Assembly (NCBI GenBank): GCA_011503125.2
Contig: WWBZ02000033.1
Coordinates: 1,612,001-1,676,000 of the forward strand
Length of the DNA: 64,000 nt
Reading direction: 5' to 3'
Source: Botryosphaeria dothidea
Taxonomy: Eukaryota > Ascomycota > Dothideomycetes > Botryosphaeriales > Botryosphaeriaceae
Below, one piece after another: positions 12,178 through 24,036 of the stretch (positions within the stretch are counted from its first letter, which is position 1; every line of letters starts with the position of its first letter). The notes under the pieces were generated by a model. The model was not told the origin of the DNA. It ran no database searches and was given only the letters and a program-made list of their open reading frames with translations. Both the position numbers and the translations under genes were made by a program.

Positions 12178-12251
12178 ATGTTACGTTTGTCGAAGGTTAT
12201 CGTCGCTAACCGTCGGCTGCAGCGCCCCTCTGTAGCTGTAGCCCGAAATAA

Positions 12252-12327
12252 AATCCTCCTTTCACAACCACCCGGATGCCAGCGCTTCTAATCCTCCTTT
12301 CACAACCACCCGGATGCCAGCGCTTCT
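12252..12327. repeat. Perfect tandem duplication, 2 x 38 bp
   Basis: The unit at 12252-12289, beginning AATCCTCCTTTCAC and ending GCGCTTCT, is repeated exactly at 12290-12327, and AATCCT follows again at 12328. The perfect identity indicates a recent duplication event in noncoding DNA. Confidence 0.9.
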
Positions 12328-12420
12328 AATCCTTCGTCTTAACGCGGCGAAACAAGTTCCACGCCCATTTCGCATCCATTGGCGGGCGGGCGCGGATGAG
12401 TCTCGTGATCAAGTTCTGCA

Positions 12421-12440
12421 AAAATAATAATAATAATAAT
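12421..12440. repeat. AAT trinucleotide microsatellite
   Basis: About six AAT units following a short A run, in noncoding DNA. Likely length-polymorphic. Confidence 0.8.
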
Positions 12441-15009
12441 CAGAAATTCTAGAGCAAAAGAAAAAAAGGCAGGAAAACAAGAGTGACAATCCGCTGCCAC
12501 CCCAACACGGAAGGCCGATCCAAATGCAACCTTACCAAGAGGCCGACCGAGTCTATTACGTCGCCGATGGGCAACTCGAAGTATGGAATGAAGAGAAGCA
12601 AAGACGCATACCACGCAGGTTTTTCCCGCGGACGCTCCATGTGAGATAAGCTTTATTGAACGTCGTGGAGCTTGGAAGTTGACGCCCCGAGAGTATATGC
12701 GAGACGCGCTGCATCTGATAATACTTAATCGTGCCGGCATTCTATCTTTTTGACTCTTATCGATTGATAAGTGTTTTAAGGTTTCCGCTCCGTCGAAGTG
12801 GGGGAAAATCATCCGCTTGACATGCGCAAGATCGTCGCCTTTTAAAGTCGAGAGCAAGGGCCAGGGTTGCCTGCTTGCAGCCGGAGTCCGGCATCTTGCA
12901 AGCCCGCGCAAGCCCGTGAAGGCCTATGTGTTGCGAGGTTTCACAATCCTCAATGTTCTGCAAGGGCGCGGTGGCATGAGACCAGGGGGCAAAAGCAAGG
13001 AATTCGGGGATTAAAGCAGGGCCTCGAGCAGGAAAACAAAAATATTTCCGCACACACGTGGTGTCTCAGCCTTGAAGACCGCCGGCTTTTAGAAACGCAG
13101 TGCGCAGAGTTTCACGACTCCTGCTGTTCCGAACAGCAATATGTGATCTGTGACACTTTGATTACAGGAGCTAATCGACGTCATCCAGAGTGAAGCGAGC
13201 GACTCTAATGGGCCACAAAGAAGCATGCGGCATCCCCGGAATTCTTCAAACGCAATCTGTGCATTAGGTTTGCCACGGTACCACGCCGAAAGACGATCTG
13301 TGGGTAGTTGAAGCAGTCGTCTAGATGCGAACGTCCTGACTTTCCCCGTGCCTTTCGATGCGGGCAACTGCCTCATCTTTCCACTAGAATATCTGTTCGT
13401 TGCCACGCGAGCTGTCTCTATCTGTATCTTTGTACGCATTCTACGACCTATTTGTTCCGGTCTCTTTTGGATCTTCGGGCGAGCGTGAGGATGAGCGATA
13501 TTTCGCAGCCAAGGTCGTGCACTGGAAGCTTGCTTCCCGAGTGGTATGTCTGTCTATATGATCTCTCAGCAGTGAAACAATAGTGGGTTAAAAAAGGAAG
13601 AAAGCTTGAGCATCCAGGCCGATCCTTTGGACTGCTCTCCGAAGTAATGGAACAGTTTGGTATCCGAGAGGACCGTCGTCCACCAGCACCTTCGCATCAA
13701 TGCACTTGGCGCGTCCATCTCATCCACCGCGGACCGCCAGACAGAAGTGAAGACTGGTAGGCTACGGGCCTTGATCGGCTCTGTAAAGTCAGCCGTAGGT
13801 CTAGCCCAAAATCCCAACTGCCGAAGTTGACGACGTCGAGTCAAGTCGCATTGCCAAGCTCCAAGAATAGTGCGCGCCAAAAAAGGCGGCGCGGGAGCGC
13901 GAGGAGGGATCATTGGGGAGGGAAGCATCCAGGACAGACGGCACTGCCCTCGTGTTCGCCCGCCAGCCACGCTCACCGCCGTGGCGGGCCGCTTTTTTGC
14001 CAAGAGCCCATACGAGCCGCATTTCCCGTTTCTCATTACCTAAACCGTGCACTTCTCTGGGGACCTCCTAGGCGAGGAATGCGATGATTGTTTCGATATA
14101 CGAGGTGAACCGGTCTAGCCAAGAAGGACGTCGAGTGGCTCTGGAAGGCAAACTTTTGAATATGCTGCCAGGCTGTGGAATATACGCGAGTGTGAACAGC
14201 CATGTATCGTTGCAGAATCATCTGCATTCCCGAGCCGGAGATAACCGCTTTGTGGATGGCCGGACGAGCCGTCTGACCAGTGTCTTGAGCTTCAGTGAAT
14301 TCTTCGCCGGTGAGTATTGACTTGGTATCGAGGAGCAGCATGCGACAGAAACTGGGCGGAAGGGGCGGAACAGTTGAATTCTGGTTTTCCTCGCATGTGA
14401 GCTCTCGTCCGCGCTGCCAGCCTCTGAAAACATAGGGCGTCTGCTAGAGAGGCCTCGTGGCCAAAATCTGCCGTAAGACGCCGTCTTTGGACTCCCCGAA
14501 GCACCTCGCTATCTTTCCCATTTCCAACAGGGGGCGAAAAGTGTTGAGGGCACGCACCTTGCACGTAGGCCATGTCTCCACGCGCTAAGGAACTTTCGAA
14601 GGGCAGCGGAAAAAGTAAGGCAAGATACTACGCACCATCTGAATAGACCCACCTAGATCCTGCGACGTAGAGAAATCGGCCGTGGGTTCTGCCTGGAAGT
14701 TCTCGGAGGGAAGAACAAACTATTGCCTGCATGCAAGGCGAGTGGGCAGGGTGGAACCGATCAGGCGCCGCAACCAACAGTGCCGCGAAAGTGCATACAG
14801 ATAACTCCAGAGCTGGGGAAATGGCGCCGGTGGCTGTTCGTCTCATAGAAGCTGGGCTGAAAAGATCCGATGTCCAGCACGACGAAGGCCTATCTGGCTT
14901 AATATATTTTTTGCTCTTTTCGGGTTCTTCGCCGGTGCGACGCGTAAGCCGAGCATAATCCGGATTTTTGAGGGGTCCCGACAGGACAAACCGACCCGCA
15001 GATTCAGCC

Positions 15010-15492
15010 CTACATGCCTTCTAAAAGCCAAGCGGACTTATTTCGCTGGCAGTAGCTGCTCACTGCTTCAATGTGTTGGCAGGAAGTCGCCAAACCTCGA
15101 CGGAGAACGCCGAGAGTGCATGTGTCGGGAAACCCGAAGGCGTCACCCACTGATCCAGTCAGCAGGGCGATCGACGACTCGCCTATCCAGAATCGGACTT
15201 TGTTTTCGTAGATGTAGCCCATGGAGCATATGAACTGCTGTGTGTATGTTGGAGAGCACGTGTGCAAGTACGTACTTCCGTAGAAAGCATGATAGTATGG
15301 AACGGACCAATGGGAGTCTTGTTCCCTGTCGTAAGCCCGAACGGTAATCTCGTCTACCATTTTTCGTATGCGCTGTTTGCTTTTTGTAAATTCTCGGACC
15401 CCAAAAGGGACCTTTACCGAACGAAACAGTGAATAAATCCCCGCCGCAAAGCAGGTACAAGGGTGATGTACACCGTGTGCTATCATGCACAA
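15010..15492 (-). CDS. Doubtful 160-codon open frame
   Basis: The longest plausible frame in the 13-17 kb part. It has an internal stretch SMGYIYENKVRFWIGESS and SVGDAFGFPDTCTLGV that look protein-like, but no signal peptide, domain, TATA element or recognised family. Composition is mixed with several Cys and His. It may be a relic or chance frame. Confidence 0.15.
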   Translation of the reverse strand: MCMIAHGVHHPCTCFAAGIYSLFRSVKVPFGVREFTKSKQRIRKMVDEITVRAYDREQDSHWSVPYYHAFYGSTYLHTCSPTYTQQFICSMGYIYENKVRFWIGESSIALLTGSVGDAFGFPDTCTLGVLRRGLATSCQHIEAVSSYCQRNKSAWLLEGM

Positions 15493-17247
15493 ATCAGACG
15501 CAGACCGCCAATCGTCGTCAATTCAATAGTGTGAGCGCTTCCGAAGCCGGTGGCAAGGATTGGATGAATAGATGCGGGTGGAGCATCAGCAAGGCATCGC
15601 CGCAGTACCTAGTTACTGCTGCCGGCCAATGGGTCTCGAATCCTGTGGGGAGGCGAGAGAGGCGTTGAACGCCCATCAGCAGAAGCTGTAGGTCATCCGC
15701 CCATGCCTGCAATGTCGGACCACCTCAAGTCTCGCTTCGCCAACAGCGCCTCGCAGTGAGTTGGGCGTTCTTGAATGGCAACTTGTTGCGGCCATGGCAG
15801 GAAACGAGCGAAGTCGGCATCGAGGCTCTGGCTCTCGGTGCAAGGAAAGCCAAAAAGCAACAGCGCCGCATGCACGGCAGGGATCTACTGCGATGCACCG
15901 CTAGTTTGGAAAAACCCGACGTGGGCGCGTCCAACAGAACCTTGCCCCTGTCCCTGTCCTTTGATCCAACCCCACAGGCGGCGAGCTGGCGAGTGCAGCG
16001 GCGGAGGTATGTACATGGGCCGAAATGGAGTTGGTGGCCTTATGTGGAGATGCTGGGTACTCCCCCGCGGGGATCATAGGACTGTAGATCCTAATCGCAT
16101 CCTTCCAAGGATCCTGGAGGCTCCTGGCAGGCCAACGTGAAGCGATGTGGAGAAGACAAAGGTGAGCGGGCTATGCAGATGGCATGCAGGCTCGCTCTCG
16201 GGAAAAGGACGACAAGATTGGCAGAGCGAGACTTCGGCGGCAGCCAGCCCGAAGACAAGCAACAGGGATGGAGTCCAAGCCTCGCGGGTTCCGCGCCTTG
16301 GCATGACGCTGGGGAGGACGTTTGTCGGGCTGGCTGCCGCTCCGCCACGGCGTCGTCTTCCGGCCCCGTGGCTGGTGGGAAAGTCGACATCTAGCATTAT
16401 TCATCCAGTTGCATCGCCCAGGGCTGCCTAGAGTGGGCTGAGCGGTCTGAGCTGGCTGACGGGGGGCGGGCGCCACACCAGAAGCCGACCGGTGCGCGGC
16501 TGACAACGCGTTAGCGTCGAGAGGAGGCAAGCACAGGTGCGCGGGCGACGGAGGATTTGAGCATTGGCAGGGTCGGAAGTTTGGATAGCTATGCTCGGAG
16601 GCGGAGAGCAGAGTTCCCAGCCCACAGCTCACGCGGAGGATTTGCAGCTGGGGGCCCCGAGTTAGTTGGCGTTACTTTTGGCCCGCAGTGGAGATAGATG
16701 GCCGGGCGGCAAGAGCTGGTTTGACGCTGGAGCAGAGATCGAGGCCAGCTGGCTGGAGGTCCGGCGGGAGGCTTGGCAGCTGCGCGGGAGAAGGGAGCAG
16801 GCAGCGCTCGGGCTAACTAGGGCTTGTGTGCACGAGCTGGGTGATGCAGGTTCGCGCAACACGGGGCGGGCGCAGCATCGGTGGCGTGTTGGAAGACGCT
16901 GTGCAACTACGGGTGAAGGCAGAAGAGGTCTGCGCGAAATTGCAGCTGCTACCGGCCTCGCTTGCTCGGGTGCGGCAGGGGCCCGAGGGCGCGCGCACTC
17001 GGTAGGGCTGAGTCACATTGATGGAAACTGCAGCCCGCTTCTTTCTCCGAATAGGCAATAGGTCGGTGCCGATGACGCCATTGCCCGTTCGAGCGCCTCG
17101 CTCCATCACTGCAATAATTCAATAAGGTCACCAGCAGAAATGCATTCATCTAACTGCATTGCATGCATTCATTGATTCGTGGACTCATAAAGATCGGCAC
17201 GAGAAGCTCGGCGCTAGGAAAATAGGTTGCCTCCAAAAAAGCTACTC

Positions 17248-18636
17248 CTAAACCGCTCTGAACTTTGGCTTGGGTAGAATATGGCCTCCCTGAGAAGTAC
17301 AGGCCTGCGCACTTTCCGTCGGAGTGAAAGTGGTCGTGTACGTCCAGCTATGAATCATTAGTATCGCAAAACCTGAGCGGCATACGGACAACTTACGTCT
17401 TGTAGAGGGTCTTGATTTGAGTAAGGGTTGTGTACTGTGTCTTCGTCGTCGTCTTCGTCGGCGTAGGTGCTGTGATTGTCAAAGTGGTCCTTCCAGAGTA
17501 AACAGTGCTGGGAGGAGCAGTGGTTGAGACTGTCTGCGTGGTCACGGTAGTGTCCGTGATGGTGCTCGCAGGGGCCGTGTGCGTGATTGTCAAGTTGGCA
17601 GGCGTCTCCGCCGTAACAAATACTGTGGCCTCGTCCGGAGCGCGCTCATCCAGCTCACGTTCATTGAGGCGCTCCGGAATCGGCAAGCCACGCCTGGCGC
17701 GAGCCTCACGGATCATGCGGCGGGCAACATTCGCATCGATAGGTCTATCCTCAATGGTGCGAGCACGGACCGCCGAGCCTGACTGGAGAGCGGCAACAGT
17801 AACCATAGTAGGTGTGTAGGTGGCAGGGGGATCATGCTTGGAGGGCTTAGGCGGAATTGTGCATGATGCGGTGATGGTTTTGGTAACTGTGGTGAGCAAC
17901 TTTGTCCAGCTGTGCGTTGTTCTTGTCTTCAATATTGTGGTCCAAGAAGTGACCTGGACGTGGAGATTTGCATTAGCCTTCTTCGTTCAATGGAATGAAG
18001 GGAGTTCTTAACGCACCGAGGTAGGTGTTGTGGTCGTCTTGGCCGTTGCTGAAGGTGACGTGACTGTCTGAGTATTTGGGACCGTCTCAACAGAGGACAC
18101 AGTGGAAGTGAGGAAGGAGGTGGAAATCGGGGTTGTCGTAATGTCCCAAGTAATCGTTGGTGTGATTGTGGACGTAATTTGCTGGCCCACGGTAAGATGG
18201 AGCAAGCGCTGGTAGGCATACGAGGCTTCGTCTTCGTTGTTTCCGAAGAGCAAAATGAGCCAGTCTCCAGAGAACATCTGGCTCTTCAGGATAGGGCAAG
18301 TGGACAGCTGAGGGGTGTCGTCTGGTGTGACGGGCACATCACTGCAGAGGTATTCTTTGTTATTTGGGTCAACGAGCAGGATGTCGGTTGTGCCTCCTGA
18401 GCAGCCTTCGAACTCAGATACCTGGACTGGGATTAGTTGGCTGGATGGTATATCGAATTATTCAGACTTACAGCAGTAAAGTTCTCGGTCAGGGCCTGGT
18501 TGATGAAGTAAGAGCCGTCGTTCTGAAAGTCAATGCCGTATGAGACACAAGAGGACTCGGGATCCTGTGCAGAAGCTCCATTGGCAAGGGTGACAGCAGC
18601 GGCCAGGATGGCGAGTCTCGAACGAAGGGGAGACAT
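17248..18636 (-). CDS. Secreted Ser/Thr-rich protein with conserved Cys N-domain
   Basis: Four exons, 18636..18472, 18421..18017, 17953..17397 and 17347..17248, encode 408 residues. Introns are 50, 63 and 49 nt; the last has a perfect TACTAAT branch site. Residues 1-23 form a signal peptide (AILAAAVTLANGASA). Residues 24-140 are a compact domain with four visible cysteines (SSCVSYG, FEGCSGG, LCSDVP, STCPIL). Next is a long Thr/Ser/Pro-rich region (repeats of TITPT, TTPTS, TVSTTA), interrupted near residues 255-300 by an Arg-rich, charged segment (ARRMIREARARRG) that could be a processing site. The C terminus, PKPKFRAV, is not a GPI signal. Such proteins are usually O-glycosylated wall or secreted proteins (inference). 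I do not recognise the N-domain family by name. It is divergent from the laccase with 2.2 kb between. Confidence 0.82.
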
Positions 18637-20862
18637 GATAACGAAGGGGAGATAACTACAGAAGGATGGTAGAACTCAATTGCAATGCAGCGTACTCCAT
18701 GATTTGCACTGGGAGACTACAAACTTATAAGTTCCGCAGGTCTCGCGGGGCCATGAATAGTGGCTCCAGCTGCGCAGGTTCACAAGGCACGGCGGGCGAG
18801 CTGCTGACCGCAAAAGGCCAGCTGCTGGGATCACTTGGCGCAGACAGGTCGATGGAATGTCTGGTTTAGCGAGACAGCCAAAAGTGGAAGCATCGATGTG
18901 GTGCCGAGGACAGCCGCACGGGCAGTCGGGGACCTGCGCTGGCGGCAGAGCGGCTGCAACATTGGATGCATGGCGCAGAGTCGTGGCTGCTCTCGTGAGA
19001 AGCGGCTCGCGCAGCGGAGTTGGATACGGTGGGCTAGATAGGGAGTAGGTTTGGCTGGACGCGAGGACGACGTCAACGAAGACTGAGCACGAGCAGGGGC
19101 GGCCCCTGTGTGGGGCTCCCGGTGTTTGACCAATCACGCCCGGACTAACGTCGAGCCGATGCGGGCCTTAGCGGCGCCGATCATGACGCTCTATGTTTAG
19201 ACCGCACCTCTCCGCCCAGCGCTGGCCAAACTCTCTGCTCTGCTTACGCCGCCCGGTGCATCCTCCCATGCTCGCAACTGACGGCCTCGGTCTGTCGCGC
19301 TAGAGCTCGCCAGACGCTGTGTCACCGCTTCTTCCGCCCAGCCGGATCCACCTCCTCGCCCTGCCAATGCCCGTTTTCGTGCGTGCACGCGATGCTGACG
19401 CCCGCAGAATTCCCCGTTGTGGCGGGCCCATTCGTCACCGCCTGCAGCTGCTCCCGCCATGGGGGCCAGCCCCGCCTCCCTGCCCATGCCCGTCCAAGAC
19501 CACGCTGCCCGCCGCCTGATCGACTGGCTCCCGGATCCGCATGGCTAGCGAAGACAAGTCGACCAGGCTTGCGGGTCCAAAGCTTGGCTACTGACAGATC
19601 GGAACTGCCGGGGTCCCTCCCCCCAGCCTTTCCCTCGACACCCTCCATCCACGTCACCTACGCTTGATTGTCTGCCAAGACCCTTCGCCCACGCCCCGTC
19701 CAAGCCTCGTACCTTCGCCCTTCCGAGCATCAAGCTCTTCGCTTTCGGCTTCGTCGCCTCAACTTCCCGCTGTTGTCTTTGTCGTGCTGCTTGAATTTCA
19801 CCACACTCTCTTTTCTTATATCACTACATGTGTCGTTTCGAAAGGTCTCACATCTGCAGGAACATCAGGGGCGGAAGCACGTTGGGTCTAAGCGAGCCAG
19901 CAAAAACTTTCCGGTCAGCATATGCATTGCTTGCCTGAAATCTCTCCTGTCAGCATCAAATGCAACTCCTTGGTCTTTCTCGACTGACGAACTGCCGACT
20001 CGGTATCTCGCGGCCGATTCTGTTGGTGGAATCCACGCGGAAGCCTCATCCAATATTGACTTGCATACCGCCATCATCTGATGGATGGGCCTGAAGGATC
20101 CCGTGGTAGGCAGCGTAGTGGGAGCCTTACGGCGGCTAGACGCTGTGCCTGCGTCTGGCCAAGATCATGCGGAAGCTGTCTGCCGGCTCCCACACGGACA
20201 ACTCGGCCCATTGGGCTACTAATTTAAGCTCCAGTAAGCCGCCAGCTCCTATCGAGCTGCAACGGCAAGCGGTAACCGCAAGACTTGACGGCGTGTGGCG
20301 CATGAAACTGCCGGTCATGTAAGCACGGCTAGCTGATGCTCGAGCTGCGCTTCCGCGCTGGTACTGTCTCCACTCTTGGCTCTTTTACCCAATATAGTCA
20401 TTCTCGCGCGTGATACGCGATCTTTCCACCAATTTAAGTTCCGTTCACCGTGCTAGAGCCCGTGTTTAGCCCCAGAAAAGCCATCGCTACCACCTCTGCG
20501 GGTGGAACTCCCGGACCTTGCGGCAGGCAGGGATCATCCTGCCCCTGTAAGAAGTATCATCGCATGGTAAACCGACTCGCTAAATCTTCAGCCGCACATG
20601 CTGCAGCTGCCTGGGTTTATCTCTCATGTAGGCACTTACTCCACATCCTCCTGCAGCTCTCTACTACCCGTCTCTTCCATTTCGGGGTGTTACGCCCTTT
20701 TAGCTGAGGACTACTGAGGACTATGTAAAGGCCCTTGAATCCCGCCAATTTGTCCATCATCACGCTCACTCCTCCGCTATCCTCTACAGAGCCTTCATTG
20801 GAGCTTCAGCTCTTCACTCTTTCTATCTATTCCACTGCAGGGGAGCCATCATCTCTGTCAAC
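18637..20862. promoter_or_regulatory. 2.2-kb divergent spacer upstream of laccase
   Basis: Contains the promoters of the Ser/Thr-rich secreted gene (minus) and the laccase (plus). Open frames of up to 153 codons here are Arg/Pro/Ser-rich and overlap on both strands, so I do not call genes. The stretch is long for a fungal intergenic region and may carry regulatory sites for laccase induction. Confidence 0.45.
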
Positions 20863-23046
20863 ATGGTATTCCTCAAACATATCGGCGTCACTCTGTTGGC
20901 ACTGACTGCTCAAACTCTCGCTGCTGTCATTCCCGAAGCCGCCCCAGCGGACCTTGTCGTCCGCCAAGCTACAGGCACTTCGGCCACACCTTCCTCGACC
21001 ACTTCGAGGGTGCCTGACTCGCAGTGCACGTTTGGGCCCTCAAGCAGAGGCTGCTGGCGTAATGGCTTTTCGATAGCCACAGATTTTGACACGAAGTGGC
21101 CGACTACAGGAAAGACTGTGAAGTATACTCTGACGGTAAGTGGTGGTGGTTGATGTTCCGAGGAAAGGCCGCTAACCTTAATTTCAACCCCAGGTCACCA
21201 ACGTTACCGACTGCTCCACCTACATGAGCAAGGGAATTGGAGATGGATTCTGCAGGCCGATGCTTCTAATCAATGAGCAATTTCCTGGGCCCACGATCAA
21301 TGCCGAATGGGGCGATAATCTCGAGTAAGTGATGTCTCAAGTTCCGGATATTCATCCCCTCAGGCCGACATTATTTCAAGCCGATATCATGAGGCCCCAG
21401 CCTTTGAACTGGCGCTAAGATTGACTCTCCAGGATAACGGTCGTTAACAAGATGGAAAACAACGGGACTTCTTTCCACTGGCACGGCATAAGACAACTGA
21501 ATTCGTGCCAAAACGATGGGGCTAACGGAATCACGGAATGCCCAATCCCGCCAGGCGGCAGTTTCACTTACAAATTCCGGGCTACGCAGTACGGTAAGTT
21601 GTGGTTGAGATGAACTCGTCCCCCCCTCCCAACACCAAACACCTTACCACAACTAGAATACTCACATTGTGAAAGGCACTACATGGTACCATAGCCACCA
21701 CTCTGCTCAGTACGGCGACGGTATTCAGGGCGCTATTGTTATCAATGGGCCCGCGACGGCGAACTACGACGTCGACCTTGGCCCCGTAGCACTCACTGAG
21801 ACCTACGACGAAACGGCTTGGACGAAGAATTGGCTCGCTCTCCATGTTGCATTTCCCCCCACACCTATCAACGTTCTCTTCAACGGTTCCATGGTGAATA
21901 CGACTGGCGGCGGTCGCTACAACACCATCACTGTGACCAAGGGGAAGACCTACCGCCTGCGCTTGATCAATATGAGTGTCGACACCTTCTTTGTCTTTTC
22001 AATGGATGGCCATCAATTCCAGATTAGTAAGTCTCCAGAAGACCGTAAGTTGTAGCCAGGATATGACTAACAAAATTACAGTCACCTCCGACCTCGTTCC
22101 AGTACATCCGTACAACGCCACTTCAATCATGCTGGGTATCGGCCAGCGCTACGACATCGTTTTCACAGCAGACCAGCCAGAATCGAACTACTATTTACGC
22201 ACTGATGTAGCGGATTGCAGCCTCAATTCGTTGAAGACTGATAGTTCTATCGTACTAGGCGGTATTCTCAACTACGATACCGTCTCCAAGACCGACCTCC
22301 CCGTCTCCACCAAGAATACCATCGAAACGACCGACTGCGCCGCCGAGCCCTACACCAAGCTCGTGCCCTGGTGGGAAACCGTAGTCCCGAAGGACCAGTT
22401 CCTCGCGCAGCTGCAAGGCATCGACCTGACCTTCGACGGCAGCGCGACGGTCGGCCACGACACGGGGCTTGTCCAGTGGTTCCTCAACGACAGCGCGATG
22501 AGCATCGACTGGGGCCGCCCGACGCTGCAGATGTTCGCCGAAGGCGACACCAACTACAACAAGTCCTACAACATCTTCCAGATGCCGGCGGAGGGCAAGT
22601 GGTCCTTCTGGATCATCCACAACGACGCCACCGCCCTGCTCGACCACCCGATCCACCTTCACGGCCACGACTTCTTCCATCTCGCCGCCGGCACCGGCAC
22701 GTGGGACGGCAACGTCGATGCCTTGACCTTCGACAACCCCATGCGCCGAGACGTCATGATTCTGCCAGGCGGTTACCTGATCATCGCTTTCCCCGCTGAC
22801 AACCCTGGCGCGTGGCTGATGCATTGCCACATTGTAAGTACACCTGATAGTCTCTCTTCCTTTGCACGGAAGCTGACAAGCAAATTCAAGGCATGGCACG
22901 TCACCGATGGCCTGAGTCTGCAGTTCGTCGAGAACCCGGGCTCCTTCACGCAAGACCTGTCGGGCATGCAGAGCAACTGCAAGGCCTGGAACGACTACGA
23001 GCCGACGGCGTACTACCAGAAGGAGGTGGGGGACTCCGGCTTGTAA
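20863..23046 (+). CDS. Laccase (ascomycete multicopper oxidase)
   Basis: Six exons, 20863..21135, 21194..21324, 21433..21593, 21676..22026, 22082..22833 and 22891..23046, encode 607 residues; all introns are GT-AG (55-108 nt). A signal peptide covers about residues 1-20, followed by a short pro-like segment (APADLVVRQ). All four copper motifs are intact: HWHG (150-153), WYHSH (192-196), HPIHLHGH (494-501) and HCHIAWH (553-559), with C554 as the type-1 ligand and Leu564 at the axial position. The enzyme oxidises phenols with reduction of oxygen to water (family knowledge) and is secreted, with possible roles in lignin, pigment or detoxification. The protein ends exactly at DSGL, the C-terminal plug that many ascomycete laccases expose only after proteolysis. 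The donor of intron 4 could alternatively be the GTAAGT at 22045; I chose 22027 because it restores QFQIITSDLVPV. Confidence 0.95.
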
Positions 23047-24036
23047 AGGGGAGGAGCGTGACGACGACGTGGAATGCGACGCTATGGTTCTTTTCCTTCT
23101 CCGCTTTTCTAGGGCTGCAATATCTCGGCGCCCGTCGTCTCTTTCGTACATATGCGATTTCAATATCCTGAAGAGAAAAATTCATGCATGTTTCAAACAC
23201 TTCTCTCTATGAATCTTTTGGCAATTGCAACCGAATCTTAACCTCTCGAGCTATAGAAAAAGAGTCTACAATCTGTGTAGCAACACCTACCAGTCTATTC
23301 TATCCCTCTTACCTTTTCTCCTTGGCGAATCTTCAAGAACGCCTGTTCTATCAACCGAGAGCAAGGCAGCAGCGAGCAAGACAAAAGGGCGCAGAGAATC
23401 AAAACTGATGTGCCATTAATACTTCCTCAAGCCATCCAAAGCCTGGAATCATGCATAAATCCTCCGTATACCATTACGACGAAAGAAGACAAGAAGATCA
23501 AGCCTTCTCAATTAACCCCATCCGAAATTGTTTTATATAAGAACCAGCGCCAGATAGTTAAACGATAGTATATTCTGTATAGACACCTCTTGTCTCTTCC
23601 TTCAAGAAGGGGAAGAAGAAAAAGCAAAATCAACGACCACTAAAATGACAAAGGTATCAATCTGTATGATAGTCTCTCCAGTGTTCAATCTCTTCTCCTT
23701 CCTGGGGGTATCAAAAAAGCCAACGACGCAAGGTTCGAATTTCTCTCTTTCCGCGTGCTGTGCCGCTGGATAAGAAGAAGAAAATCAAGAAAAAAGTAGA
23801 GACAACAAAATTCGTTGTACAATGAGCAAATGAATGGACGCAGCGCAAGACAATAGCGCGCAAGACTGTACGTAGCCAATAAGGAGACAATAGGAAAAAA
23901 GGCCATACCATAACAAACAATAAACACAAGAAAATGAAATGACAAAGGAAAAGTGTTTTTCAGTGTTCCAATCTTATCCCCCATCCGAACATTACTTCGC
24001 GTCCACCGTCAACATCTTGAGCAAAGCTCGCTCACA
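23047..24036. other. Convergent 3' spacer
   Basis: Lies between the laccase stop and the stop of the giant coiled-coil gene on the other strand. A/T-rich, with short frames only. It should hold both 3' UTRs and polyadenylation signals; nothing else is visible. Confidence 0.55.

Larger units (their letters stand above)
8676..17247. other. 8.5-kb gene-poor region
   Basis: I find no open frame with a credible domain, start context and splice pattern. The longest frames (about 190 codons at 12339-12911 minus, 160 at 15010-15492 minus, 156 at 13566-14036 minus) lack recognisable features. Base composition is mixed, not the extreme A/T of heavily RIP-mutated repeats. It contains a 10-C run (10138-10147), an AAT microsatellite, a perfect 38-bp tandem duplication and a 12-bp inverted repeat, listed separately. 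It could hold decayed mobile DNA, long noncoding RNAs or genes broken into very short exons. Confidence 0.5.

Noticed and set aside
12339..12911. 190-codon minus-strand frame with an Ile run
   Set aside because: The Ile run is the AAT microsatellite read in translation; the rest is featureless.
8676..17247. RIP-mutated transposon block
   Set aside because: Composition is not strongly A/T-rich and no transposase, reverse transcriptase or long terminal repeats could be recognised; a RIP-index calculation would settle it.
22255..23163. 302-codon minus-strand frame
   Set aside because: Antisense and in register to laccase exon 5, where TTA, CTA and TCA codons are few; no protein features.
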